Source: Gammaproteobacteria bacterium (GTDB lineage Bacteria; Pseudomonadota; Gammaproteobacteria; Burkholderiales; Gallionellaceae). From it: 64,000 nt of DNA. The notes below the pieces were generated by a model that was given only the letters and a program-made list of their open reading frames with translations, was not told where the DNA came from and searched no databases. Where the stretch lies: contig JAHIZO010000008.1 in assembly GCA_018814405.1 (NCBI GenBank), forward strand, positions 1 to 64,000, given 5' to 3'. A program made the translations under genes and the position numbers. This document shows, piece by piece, positions 55,421-64,000 of the stretch (its first letter is position 1; each line of letters begins with the position of its first letter).

Positions 55421-56334
55421 TTAACTTTCTCTCCAACGATCCGTACTTCCGGATGCAAATTGATGCCAGTTTGTTTCTGCACCGTCACCTGCACTTCACC
55501 AATCAATTCTTCTATGTCCGCTGCCGTTGCACCGCCTGCGTTCACGATGAAGTTCGCGTGCTTCTCGGACACCTGCGCCCCACCGATACGCTTGCCTTTC
55601 AGACCACAGCCTTCGATCAACTTCGCCGCATGGTTACCTGTCGGATTCCGGAATACCGAACCTGCATTCGGCATCTGCAAAGGCTGGCTGGCGCTGCGTT
55701 TTTCCATCAACGCTTTGATCTCCTGCTTCGCTGCCTCGACATCGCCCTGCGCCAACTTCAACCATGCTCCGACGAAGAATTCATCGCTGTGTTGCTTCAG
55801 CGCGACTTGCCGATAAGCGATCTGATATTCCTGCGGCGTGCGCTCGATCAGTTCACCACTACGTGTCAGCACCTGCACGCGCTGCACCACCCCCCAAGTC
55901 TCGCCGCCGTAACAACCGGCGTTCATGGTCAGCATGCCGCCCAAGGTTCCGGGGATACCGACAAAGAATTCCGCACCACACAAGTTATTGCTTGCTGCAA
56001 AACGCGCCAACTTCGCACCCGGCACACCGGCTTGCACATAGATCAATCCGTCTTCCATACGCAGCTCTGTCAGTGCACCAACCATCAACAGCACCGTGCC
56101 GCGAAAACCACCGTCGCGCACCAGCAGATTGCTGCCCAATCCGACAGCCATCAAAGGCTCATCCGCTGGAACCTGTTGCAGAAATGTTTGCATGTCAGCC
56201 AGATCAGCCGGTTGGTACACATGCTGCGCAACACCGCCCGCACGCCAACTCACGTGGCGTGACATCGGTTCGTCATGGAGCAACTCTCCACGCAGAACTT
56301 CTGTATTGAATTGTGTCGGCTCGCTCATATTCAT
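55417..56334 (-). CDS. murB: UDP-N-acetylenolpyruvoylglucosamine reductase MurB
   Basis: MurB reduces UDP-GlcNAc-enolpyruvate to UDP-MurNAc with FAD and NADPH. The 305-aa protein has the FAD-binding segments [16 protein letters not shown] near residue 68 and [19 protein letters not shown] near 126, and the catalytic serine in NAGSVFRNP near 228. That motif and the lack of the extra tyrosine loop place it in type II MurB. It overlaps murC and ddl by four bases on each side. Confidence 0.95.
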   Translation of the reverse strand: MNMSEPTQFNTEVLRGELLHDEPMSRHVSWRAGGVAQHVYQPADLADMQTFLQQVPADEPLMAVGLGSNLLVRDGGFRGTVLLMVGALTELRMEDGLIYVQAGVPGAKLARFAASNNLCGAEFFVGIPGTLGGMLTMNAGCYGGETWGVVQRVQVLTRSGELIERTPQEYQIAYRQVALKQHSDEFFVGAWLKLAQGDVEAAKQEIKALMEKRSASQPLQMPNAGSVFRNPTGNHAAKLIEGCGLKGKRIGGAQVSEKHANFIVNAGGATAADIEELIGEVQVTVQKQTGINLHPEVRIVGEKVK

Positions 56335-57749
56335 TTGCTTGTCAGTTTCACCACTTGGCTTGGCACACTGCCGATAGTCCCCGCGCCCATGTTCAGCACC
56401 ACATCACCGTCTTGCGCCATCTGCATGATGGTCTGCGGCATGTCGGCGATATCCTCCACGAACACCGCATTGGTCTGTCCTGCCACGCGCAGGGCGTGCA
56501 TCAACGCACGACCATCCGCAGCGACGATTGGCGCTTCGCCTGCTGCATAGATATCGGCCAGCACCAGCCCATCCACGCCGGACAAAACTTTGACGAAATC
56601 CTCGAACAGGTCACGCGTGCGTGTGTAGCGATGTGGCTGGAAGGACAGCACCATACGTTTGTCAGGGAAGGCTCCGCGTACTGCGGCGATGGTCGCTTTC
56701 ATCTCCACCGGATGATGGCCGTAGTCGTCGATCAAGGTGAAGGAACCACCGGACGGCAATGCAACCTCGCCATAGCGCTGCATGCGTCGACCCACGCCCT
56801 CGAACTCAGCCAACGCATCAATGATCGCTACCGGCTTCACGCCAACCTCAAGACCGATGGCGATCGCTGCCAAGGCATTGAGCACATTGTGTTCACCGGC
56901 AAGGTTCAGCGTGATATCCAAATCCAATGGCTTGCCTTCGTACAGGCACTTCTCGTCATGACGGCACTGTGCGGTGAAGCGCATCTTGCCGCCTTCGTGG
57001 CGCACATTCACAGCACGGATCTGCGCCTCTTCGCTCATACCGTAAGTCGTTACCGGCTTGCTGATACGCGGCAAAATCTCACGCACATTCTCGTCATCCA
57101 CACACAACATGGCGCGACCATAGAAAGGCAAGCGCTCTAGGAAATCGACGAACGCCTGCTTCAACTTATTGAAGTCATGGCCGTAGGTTTCCATGTGGTC
57201 CGCATCGATGTTGGTGACCACGGCAAGGATGGGGGTCAGGTGCAGGAAGGATGCATCCGATTCATCCGCCTCGGCCACGATGAACTCGCCGGTGCCCAAG
57301 CGCGCATTCGCGCCGCTGCTGTTCAAGCGACCGCCAATGACGAAGGTCGGATCGAAGCCACCTTTGGCCAATATGCTGGTGACCAGCGAAGTCGTCGTCG
57401 TCTTACCGTGCGTACCGGCCACTGCGATACCCTGACGCAGACGCATCAATTCTGCCAACATCACCGCGCGAGGAACGACGGGGATCTGTTGTTCGCGCGC
57501 TGCCAGCACTTCCGGGTTATCCGCCTTTACCGCAGTCGAAGTCACCACTGCATCCGCATCGCGCAGATTCTTCGCATCGTGTCCTTGCGTGATCACAGCG
57601 CCCAGGTCGCGCAAACGCATGATGACCGTACTGTCTGCGATATCGGATCCGCTCACCTTGAAACCCAGGTTGAGCATCACTTCGGCGATACCGTTCATGC
57701 CGGAACCGCCGATGCCTACGAAGTGGATGTTTTTGACTTTATGTTTCAT
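56331..57749 (-). CDS. murC: UDP-N-acetylmuramate--L-alanine ligase MurC
   Basis: MurC adds L-alanine to UDP-MurNAc. The 472-aa protein has the Mur ligase layout: N-domain [17 protein letters not shown] near residue 10, the ATP loop GTHGKTTTT near 110, the lysine-carbamylation/EADESDASF segment near 160, and the C-domain [14 protein letters not shown] near 330. MKHKVKN is used as start; nine codons upstream lie in murG. Follows murG by five bases. Confidence 0.96.
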   Translation of the reverse strand: MKHKVKNIHFVGIGGSGMNGIAEVMLNLGFKVSGSDIADSTVIMRLRDLGAVITQGHDAKNLRDADAVVTSTAVKADNPEVLAAREQQIPVVPRAVMLAELMRLRQGIAVAGTHGKTTTTSLVTSILAKGGFDPTFVIGGRLNSSGANARLGTGEFIVAEADESDASFLHLTPILAVVTNIDADHMETYGHDFNKLKQAFVDFLERLPFYGRAMLCVDDENVREILPRISKPVTTYGMSEEAQIRAVNVRHEGGKMRFTAQCRHDEKCLYEGKPLDLDITLNLAGEHNVLNALAAIAIGLEVGVKPVAIIDALAEFEGVGRRMQRYGEVALPSGGSFTLIDDYGHHPVEMKATIAAVRGAFPDKRMVLSFQPHRYTRTRDLFEDFVKVLSGVDGLVLADIYAAGEAPIVAADGRALMHALRVAGQTNAVFVEDIADMPQTIMQMAQDGDVVLNMGAGTIGSVPSQVVKLTSK

Positions 57750-57754
57750 ATCTT

Positions 57755-58816
57755 TTATCCCGCTAAGGCAACGCAAACTTGCGCTACTTGTTGTGTCGCA
57801 TCCGGTTTAGCCAGACTGCGTGCGGCTTGCGCCATCGCCAGCAGCTTTTCTCTATCCAGCTCACGCAACAGTTGCGCCAACTTGTCTGCACTCATTTCTT
57901 TCTGTGGCTGCAAGATCGCCGCGCCGTGTTCGCTCAGGAAACGCGCGTTGTGTGTCTGATGGTCATCCACCGCATACGGGAACGGCACCAGCACACTGGC
58001 CACACCGGCTGCAGCCAGCTCAGCGATGGTCAGCGCACCCGCGCGGCAAATCACCACATCGGCTTGCGCATACCGATTCGCCATGTCATCGAGAAAAGCA
58101 CGCACATCTGCCTGCACTCCGGCTTGTGCATACAACTGCTGAACCGTCTCGAAATGCTTCTTGCCGGTCTGGTGGGTCACCTGCGGACGAATTGCTTCAT
58201 CCATCATCGCAAGAGCCTTGGGCAGTGCTTCGTTCAATGCCTGTGCCCCCAGGCTTCCGCCCACCACTAACACGTTCAACTTGCCGCTGCGTCCTGCGAA
58301 GCGCGCTAGCGGTGCGGGCAGTGCAGCGATGTCGGCACGTACCGGATTGCCACTCCACTGCGTACCTTTCAGTACATCGGGGAAACCGCTCATCACGCGC
58401 GATGCCAGCTTCGCCAACACCTTGTTACTCATACCGGCGATGGAGTTCTGTTCATGTATCACCAACGGACGGCGCAGGAAGGCCGCCATCAATCCGCCCG
58501 GCATGGTGATGTAGCCGCCCATGCCCAGCACCACATCTGGACGATGGCGCAGGATCGCAGCCGCACTTTGTCCCAGTGCGCGCAGCAAGGTGAACGGCAG
58601 CGTCAACAGACGCAGCAGGCCTTTGCCGCGCACGCCACTGAATTTCACCCAAGCCACCTGATAGCCATGCTTGGGTACCAGTTCTGCTTCCATGCTGTTC
58701 GGTGCGCCCAGCCAGACTACGTTCCAGTCCTGCGCGCGCAACGCGTCGGCCACGGCCAATCCCGGGTAGATGTGCCCGCCGGTTCCGCCTGCCATGATCA
58801 GGATAGTGCGGCTCAT
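57755..58816 (-). CDS. murG: UDP-GlcNAc:lipid I glycosyltransferase MurG
   Basis: MurG makes lipid II from lipid I on the inner face of the membrane. The 353-aa GT-B protein has [15 protein letters not shown] at residues 10-24, [15 protein letters not shown] near 125, and the donor-binding [12 protein letters not shown] region near 265 followed by [11 protein letters not shown]. The 60 upstream in-frame codons overlap ftsW and are excluded. ATGA overlap with ftsW. Confidence 0.96.
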   Translation of the reverse strand: MSRTILIMAGGTGGHIYPGLAVADALRAQDWNVVWLGAPNSMEAELVPKHGYQVAWVKFSGVRGKGLLRLLTLPFTLLRALGQSAAAILRHRPDVVLGMGGYITMPGGLMAAFLRRPLVIHEQNSIAGMSNKVLAKLASRVMSGFPDVLKGTQWSGNPVRADIAALPAPLARFAGRSGKLNVLVVGGSLGAQALNEALPKALAMMDEAIRPQVTHQTGKKHFETVQQLYAQAGVQADVRAFLDDMANRYAQADVVICRAGALTIAELAAAGVASVLVPFPYAVDDHQTHNARFLSEHGAAILQPQKEMSADKLAQLLRELDREKLLAMAQAARSLAKPDATQQVAQVCVALAG

Positions 58817-59976
58817 ATCGGCAGCCCCCGCGCGACACGCCTGTTCTCGTAATCGATCCTGAGCAACACCGCGACCGCCACCATATTCACTACCACGCCG
58901 CTGCCGCCGAAACTCAGGAAAGGCAGCGTTAACCCCTTGGTCGGCAGTACGCCCATGTTCACGCCGATGTTGATCATCGCCTGCACGCCCAGCCACACAC
59001 CGATGCCCTGTGCCACTAGCGCGGCATACAGGCGGTCCGACATCGCGGCCTGGCGACCGATGGCAAAGGCACGCACGATCAGCCAGCCGAACAGCAACAG
59101 CACGGCGGTCACACCGAATAATCCAAGCTCCTCGGCGATCACTGCCAGCAGGAAGTCGGTATGCGCCTCAGGCAGATAGAACAGTTTCTCCACGCTGCCG
59201 CCCAAACCGACCCCCAGCCATTCACCACGACCGAACGCTATCAAGGCATGACTCAACTGGTAGCCTTTGCCATAGGGATCGGACCAAGGATCGAGAAAAC
59301 CCAGTACGCGCTGCATACGATATTCGGAAGAGAAGATGAGTGCGGCGAAGGCAAGCGGTAGCGCGATCGACAGCGCACCAAATATCTTCAGGTTAAATCC
59401 GCCCAGCCACAGCATGCCCATCGCGATCGCGCAGATCACCACGAAGGCACCCATGTCTGGTTCCAACAGCAGCAGCGCACCGACCAGCGCCATCACCGCG
59501 AACATCGGCACAAAGGACTGCACGAAGCGGTGGCGCACTGCACCTTTGCGCACCGCATAGTCGGCGGCGTACAACACGGCGAACAGTTTCATCAGTTCGG
59601 AAGGTTGCATGTTGAACACGAACAGCGATATCCAGCGACGGCTGCCGTTCACCGACTTGCCGATACCGGGAATCAGCACCAGTATCAGCAGCACCACGCC
59701 GGCCATGAACAACATCGGCGCATATTTTTGCCATGTCTGTGTCGGCACCTGAAATGCGATCACCGCCACCACCAGACCGATAGCCATGAACAGGCCGTGA
59801 CGCACCAGATAGTAGGTTGCTTGATGACCGGTGTAGCGACCTGCTTCTGCGGTTGCGATGGAGGCGGAATACACCATCACCAGACCGATTGCGAGCAGTG
59901 CCGTGATGAGCCATGCCAACACCGTGTCGTATTCGGCCATAGTGCGACGCGGGGCGTTCAATGCCGTGTTCAGCAT
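58813..59976 (-). CDS. ftsW: Peptidoglycan glycosyltransferase FtsW
   Basis: A SEDS-family polymerase that works with FtsI on septal peptidoglycan. The 387-aa protein has ten hydrophobic segments, the [20 protein letters not shown] loop near residue 110, a conserved acidic [20 protein letters not shown] segment near 240 and the closing [15 protein letters not shown] near 345. The order here is murD-ftsW-murG, as in E. coli. It overlaps murD by seven and murG by four bases. Confidence 0.95.
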   Translation of the reverse strand: MLNTALNAPRRTMAEYDTVLAWLITALLAIGLVMVYSASIATAEAGRYTGHQATYYLVRHGLFMAIGLVVAVIAFQVPTQTWQKYAPMLFMAGVVLLILVLIPGIGKSVNGSRRWISLFVFNMQPSELMKLFAVLYAADYAVRKGAVRHRFVQSFVPMFAVMALVGALLLLEPDMGAFVVICAIAMGMLWLGGFNLKIFGALSIALPLAFAALIFSSEYRMQRVLGFLDPWSDPYGKGYQLSHALIAFGRGEWLGVGLGGSVEKLFYLPEAHTDFLLAVIAEELGLFGVTAVLLLFGWLIVRAFAIGRQAAMSDRLYAALVAQGIGVWLGVQAMINIGVNMGVLPTKGLTLPFLSFGGSGVVVNMVAVAVLLRIDYENRRVARGLPI

Positions 59977-61352
59977 GTCGCCTCCGCCTTGATTTTCTGC
60001 ACTGCCGCGATAAATGCTTCCGCGCGCTGCAGATAGTTACGGTACATATCAAAACTGGCACAGGCGGGAGACATCAGCACCGCATCCCCGGCTTGTGCAT
60101 TGGCAGTTGCGATACGCACCGCCTCTTCCATATTCTGTGCATTCAATACCGGCTTGCCGCAACCAGATATTGCGCTGCCGATCAGCGGTGCATCGCGACC
60201 GATCAACACCACGGCACGCGCATGTTCTTCAACTGCCAGTTTCAGCGGCGAGAAGTCCTGTCCTTTTCCGTCGCCACCAAGGATGACGACTGCTTGTCTA
60301 CCCAAGCCATTCAGCGCCGCTTCGGTCGCGCCGACATTGGTGCCTTTGGAATCGTCGTAATAGGTGATGCCATTCACTTCCGCCACGACTTCCACACGAT
60401 GCGGCAATCCCTTGAATGCGCGTAGCGCCGTGACCAACGGCTGCAGCGGCAGATCGAGTGCGCGGCACAACGCCAGTGCAGCCAGTGCGTTGGCCACGTT
60501 GTGCAACCCAGCTACTTGCAACTCATCGGCACGCATCACCTTCTGCGCACCTTGCATCAACCAGGTGATCGCGCCTTCTTTGCTGATACCCCAATCCTGC
60601 TCGCTGCTCGGCGGTGTCAAACCAAAGGTCACCTGTCGGCGTCCGGCCAAACCCATCGCTGCACTACGCACATCGTCGCGGTTCAACACTTGCACCCCGT
60701 TGCCGTTGAAGATGCGTGTCTTGGCTGCAGCATACAGATCCATATTGTTCGCATAACGGTCCAGATGGTCTTCGCTCACGTTGAGCACCACTGCCGCGTC
60801 GGCATCCAAGGTATGCGTCGTCTCCAACTGGAAGCTGGACAGTTCCAGCACCCAGGCTTGCGGCTGGTGTCCACCGCGCTCGCGCAGCGCATCCAGCACG
60901 GCGGGCGAGATATTGCCCGCCACTTGCGCATCCAGCCCGGCGGCAGCACACATCGCGCCGACCATACTGGTCGTGGTGGTCTTGCCGTTGGCGCCGGTAA
61001 TAGCGATGACTTTCGGTTTCGGTTGCGCATCCACAATTTGCTGCGCCAACAATTCGATGTCACCCTCGACCGGGATACCGCGCGCAACAGCGCGTTGCAC
61101 GAAGGGTTCGAACATCGGCACGCCGGGGCTGATCGCAATGCGATCGATGCCCTTCAGCAGCGCATCATCGAATACACCGCAATGCAACTCTGCCTGCGGC
61201 ATCTCGCTGAGCAGTGTCGACACACCAGGTGGTTCGTTGCGACTATCGGCGACGCGCAGACGCGCGCCTTGCGCGTTCAGATAACGCGCAAGTGACAACC
61301 CAGTCTCGCCGAGACCGAGTATCAACACCGATTTGTCGTGCAAAGTTGTCAT
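59970..61352 (-). CDS. murD: UDP-N-acetylmuramoylalanine--D-glutamate ligase MurD
   Basis: MurD adds D-glutamate to UDP-MurNAc-L-Ala. The 460-aa protein has [16 protein letters not shown] near residue 10, the ATP loop [15 protein letters not shown] near 118, [12 protein letters not shown] near 168 and [15 protein letters not shown] near 330. A short C-terminal tail rich in Ala and Lys follows. It overlaps mraY by four bases and ftsW by seven. Confidence 0.96.
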   Translation of the reverse strand: MTTLHDKSVLILGLGETGLSLARYLNAQGARLRVADSRNEPPGVSTLLSEMPQAELHCGVFDDALLKGIDRIAISPGVPMFEPFVQRAVARGIPVEGDIELLAQQIVDAQPKPKVIAITGANGKTTTTSMVGAMCAAAGLDAQVAGNISPAVLDALRERGGHQPQAWVLELSSFQLETTHTLDADAAVVLNVSEDHLDRYANNMDLYAAAKTRIFNGNGVQVLNRDDVRSAAMGLAGRRQVTFGLTPPSSEQDWGISKEGAITWLMQGAQKVMRADELQVAGLHNVANALAALALCRALDLPLQPLVTALRAFKGLPHRVEVVAEVNGITYYDDSKGTNVGATEAALNGLGRQAVVILGGDGKGQDFSPLKLAVEEHARAVVLIGRDAPLIGSAISGCGKPVLNAQNMEEAVRIATANAQAGDAVLMSPACASFDMYRNYLQRAEAFIAAVQKIKAEATC

Positions 61353-62452
61353 CTCAGTTTGAGTGTCGACAGTCCGATTAGTACCAACAACATGGTGATG
61401 ATCCAGAACCTCACCACGACTTGAGTCTCTTTCCAGCCCTTCTGTTCAAAGTGGTGATGCAGCGGTGCCATCAGCAGGATGCGGCGCCCTGTGCCTGTTC
61501 TCCATTTGGTGTACTTGAAGTAACTCACCTGCAACATCACCGACACCGCTTCCACCACGAACACGCCGCCCATGATGAACAGCACCAGTTCCTGACGAAT
61601 GATCACGGCCACCGCACCCAGCGCGGCACCCAACGCCAGTGCGCCGACGTCGCCCATGAACACTTCCGCGGGATAGGCGTTGAACCACAGGAAAGCCAAG
61701 CCGGCTCCGGCGATAGCGGCACAGAACACTGCCAGTTCGCTGGCACCGGGAATGGAAGGCTCACCCAGATATTTGGAGAACTCGGCATGACCGGCCACAT
61801 AGGCAAAGATCGCCAGCGCCGCGGCAACCATCACGGTCGGCATAATGGCTAGACCATCCAGACCATCAGTAAGATTGACCGCGTTACTGCTGCCAACAAT
61901 GACCAGATAGACCAGCACAATGAAGCCGACCATGCCGAGCGGAATGACGAAGTGTTTGAAGAACGGCACGATGACTTCGGTGTGCTGCGGCAGCGTGGCA
62001 TGCGTCCACAGATAGATACCGACCGCTAGCGCGATCAGTGACTGCCAGAACATCTTTGCTCCGGCCGAAAGCCCGTCCGGATTGCGATTCACCACTTTGC
62101 GATAGTCATCCACCCAGCCGATGGCACCGACACCCAAGGTTGTCAGCAGCACCACCCACACATAAGCGTTGTGCAAGTCGCCCCACAACAAGGTGGTGAT
62201 TGCGACCGACATCAGGATCAGTGCGCCGCCCATGGTCGGCGTACCAGCTTTGACCAAGTGAGTCTGCGGGCCATCACTACGAACCGATTGGCCGATCTTC
62301 ATCGCAGCCAACTTGCGGATCATCCACGGCCCCAGCATGAAAGAGATGATCAATGCCGTCATCGCCGCCATCACCGCGCGCAGCGTGATGTAGTTGAACA
62401 CGCTGAACGCGCGTATGTCCTGAGATAGCCATTGGGCTAGTGCGAGCAGCAT
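61349..62452 (-). CDS. mraY: Phospho-N-acetylmuramoyl-pentapeptide transferase MraY
   Basis: MraY joins UDP-MurNAc-pentapeptide to undecaprenyl phosphate, giving lipid I. The 367-aa protein has ten hydrophobic segments and the catalytic acids in [12 protein letters not shown] near residue 115, [10 protein letters not shown] near 195 and [14 protein letters not shown] near 268. It also has [12 protein letters not shown] near 325. GGAGGAAAC ahead of the ATG at 62452 sets the start. Confidence 0.96.
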   Translation of the reverse strand: MLLALAQWLSQDIRAFSVFNYITLRAVMAAMTALIISFMLGPWMIRKLAAMKIGQSVRSDGPQTHLVKAGTPTMGGALILMSVAITTLLWGDLHNAYVWVVLLTTLGVGAIGWVDDYRKVVNRNPDGLSAGAKMFWQSLIALAVGIYLWTHATLPQHTEVIVPFFKHFVIPLGMVGFIVLVYLVIVGSSNAVNLTDGLDGLAIMPTVMVAAALAIFAYVAGHAEFSKYLGEPSIPGASELAVFCAAIAGAGLAFLWFNAYPAEVFMGDVGALALGAALGAVAVIIRQELVLFIMGGVFVVEAVSVMLQVSYFKYTKWRTGTGRRILLMAPLHHHFEQKGWKETQVVVRFWIITMLLVLIGLSTLKLR

Positions 62453-63813
62453 GTTTCCTCCTGTGTGGCCGCGCATGCCTGCACGACACGTTCCATCTTC
62501 ATGAAGCGCGACCCCTTCACCAGCACCGTGGTCTGCGCGTCCAGTTCTTGCTGCAAGGATTGCTGCAACGATTCGACGTCGGAGAAATGCTTCGCCCCAT
62601 TGCCGAACTCGCTCACTGCATGCGCGCTCAATGCGCCCAATGCATATAGATGTTCGATCCCCAACTCGCGGGCGGCGATGCCGATCTCGCGGTGGAATTG
62701 CTCTGCTCCGGCGCCCAGTTCACCCATGTCTCCCAACACGAAGATGCGCTTGCCGCCGGTCTGCGCCAACACTTCCAGTGCCGCATGCATGGAGGCGGGA
62801 TTGGCGTTGTAGGTATCATCGATCAAGGTCGCGCCCTGCTGTGCCTGTTTGCGCTGCAAGCGCCCTGCCACGCCGCCAAAACCTTCCAGCGCACGGGCGA
62901 TGGTTTCCAGCGGCACATGCACAGCCAATGCAGCCGTTGCTGCAGCCAGCGCGTTGCGTGCATTGTGTTCACCCGGTACTTGCAACACGGCGTGCAGCTC
63001 ACCTGCCGGGGTATGGGCGCGCAACACACCGCCGAAACCTTGCGCCTGCCATTCGCCTTTCACTGCAGCGGCATGCTCCAAAGCGAAATCGAACACGCGA
63101 TGTTTATCCGCCAGCGTGCGCCACATGCTTGCATGTGCATCATCGGCGTTGATGATCGCGGTGCCGTTGTTTTGCAATCCTGCGAATATCTCACCCTTGG
63201 CGCGCGCCACACCTTCCACCGAACCCAGCCCTTGCAGATGCGCACCGCTGGCATTGTTGACCAACGCCACATCGGGCTGCGCGAGATGGGTGAGATATGC
63301 GATCTCACCCAGATGGTTCATACCCATCTCGATCACGGCATAACGATGCTGCTCGCGCAATTTGAGCAGAGTGAGCGGCATGCCGATGTCGTTGTTGAAA
63401 TTGCCGCGCGTGGACAGCACAGCGCTTTCACCCGCATGTGCACTCAGGATCGCAGCCAGCATCTCCTTTACGGTTGTCTTACCGTTGCTGCCGGTGATGG
63501 CGAGCAATGGGATATCGAACTGTTTGCGCCAATGCGCAGCCAACTTGCCAAGCGCGATGCGTGTATCCGGCACGAACAGCACCGGGCAGCTCACTTCTTC
63601 CAGCACGCTGCCCTCCTTGACGATGGCAGCGACCGCTCCGGCTTGCGCCGCCTGCGCAACGAACTGCGCGCCATCGAAATGTTCGCCCCGCAATGCGATG
63701 AACAAGTCGCCCTGCGCGATACTGCGCGTATCGGTGGACACTGCAGAAAAGCGCACATCGTCACCCGCAAAGTGCGCGTGCAAAGCTTGAGCGGCTTGCG
63801 AGAGCATCATCAT
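62437..63813 (-). CDS. murF: UDP-N-acetylmuramoyl-tripeptide--D-Ala-D-Ala ligase MurF
   Basis: MurF adds D-Ala-D-Ala to complete the pentapeptide. The 458-aa protein has [19 protein letters not shown] near residue 32, the ATP loop [13 protein letters not shown] near 106, the lysine region [13 protein letters not shown] near 190 and [15 protein letters not shown] near 325. Three ATGs lie in a row; the first, at 63813, overlaps the murE stop in ATGA. The 3' end overlaps mraY by 16 bases. Confidence 0.95.
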   Translation of the reverse strand: MMMLSQAAQALHAHFAGDDVRFSAVSTDTRSIAQGDLFIALRGEHFDGAQFVAQAAQAGAVAAIVKEGSVLEEVSCPVLFVPDTRIALGKLAAHWRKQFDIPLLAITGSNGKTTVKEMLAAILSAHAGESAVLSTRGNFNNDIGMPLTLLKLREQHRYAVIEMGMNHLGEIAYLTHLAQPDVALVNNASGAHLQGLGSVEGVARAKGEIFAGLQNNGTAIINADDAHASMWRTLADKHRVFDFALEHAAAVKGEWQAQGFGGVLRAHTPAGELHAVLQVPGEHNARNALAAATAALAVHVPLETIARALEGFGGVAGRLQRKQAQQGATLIDDTYNANPASMHAALEVLAQTGGKRIFVLGDMGELGAGAEQFHREIGIAARELGIEHLYALGALSAHAVSEFGNGAKHFSDVESLQQSLQQELDAQTTVLVKGSRFMKMERVVQACAATQEETCCSH

Positions 63814-64000
63814 GACCAACGCTCCTCGGGCTTCCACATACTCAGCGCGCGCTGTGCCAGCTCGCTGTCGGAGAAGGGATGGCGCACGCCGGTGATCTCC
63901 TGATAGTCCTCGTGCCCCTTGCCGGCGATCAGCACGGTGTCATTGATGCGCGCCTTGTTGATGGCTTGTGCGATGGCGCGTGCACGATCCTCGATCACCT
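63810..64000 (-). CDS. murE: UDP-MurNAc-tripeptide synthetase MurE, C-terminal part
   Basis: Only the last ~63 residues lie in the window; the gene begins to the right of base 64000. The fragment shows the closing MurE segments [23 protein letters not shown] and [14 protein letters not shown], then RWS before the stop. It should be the meso-DAP-adding ligase; the DNPR motif that would confirm this is outside. The stop overlaps the murF start. Confidence 0.9.
   Translation of the reverse strand, partial: VIEDRARAIAQAINKARINDTVLIAGKGHEDYQEITGVRHPFSDSELAQRALSMWKPEERWS

Noticed and set aside
58817-58996. 60-residue N-terminal extension of murG
   Set aside because: It overlaps ftsW, is Arg/Gly-rich and not part of the MurG fold.

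Overview
The window is ordinary chromosome from a betaproteobacterium. The dcw cell-wall cluster with a neighbouring secA/argJ/yacG/zapD/coaE/pilD/pilC block, a ssrS gene behind zapA, a DUF3683-type FAD/FeS dehydrogenase, small high-spin-free c-type cytochromes and a BtuM-type vitamin B12 protein together suggest the Nitrosomonadales, perhaps near Gallionellaceae. That placement is inference. Coding density is high, and I see no prophage, CRISPR array, insertion sequence, tRNA or toxin-antitoxin pair.

Layout. 1-427 is the upstream end of a leftward rRNA operon: two tandem rrn-like promoters and a boxA on the minus strand; the 16S gene itself lies outside. 428-8370 holds tsaD, plsY, folB, rpmE, an M48 lipoprotein protease and two convergent GT-C glycosyltransferases, then a non-coding island (7745-8290) made of two diverged ~220-bp repeats in inverted orientation. 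8371-19050 has a secreted orphan, aroC, tatD, tcdA, a Pyr_excise-family protein, corA, thpR, a 1272-aa FAD/FeS dehydrogenase and an unknown 536-aa protein. 19070-23350 is phoBR with a Pho box, a sodium:solute symporter and a peroxiredoxin. 23444-28020 is msbA plus a B12 uptake module (btuM, btuB, cobalamin riboswitch). 28122-29341 is the zapB-like gene, zapA, 6S RNA and an EVE protein. 29341-38547 contains TauE/SafE, an alanine symporter, paired monohaem cytochromes, an orphan ParA, ilvD, lgt, pldA and a CNNM/CBS protein.

38670-64000 is the envelope and division block: pilC, pilD, coaE, zapD and yacG forward; then, all leftward, murE (cut by the window edge), murF, mraY, murD, ftsW, murG, murC, murB, ddl, ftsQ, ftsA, ftsZ, lpxC, a 65-aa membrane protein, an M23 peptidase, secA, a cNMP-domain protein, argJ, a DUF815 ATPase and a Nudix-ThiE fusion. 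Only dciA points rightward inside it. Genes from murE to ddl overlap by a few bases or nearly touch, as expected for a translationally coupled operon making lipid II and the divisome.

I did not find a convincing undescribed multi-gene system. The signals that known features do not explain are the inverted repeat pair at 7745-8290, whose arms carry stem-loops that are preserved although their sequences differ; the soluble/lipoprotein cytochrome pair beside an orphan ParA; the N-terminally deviant Pyr_excise protein; and a recurring GC-rich promoter discriminator. All coordinates and starts are from reading the sequence; no database search was run.
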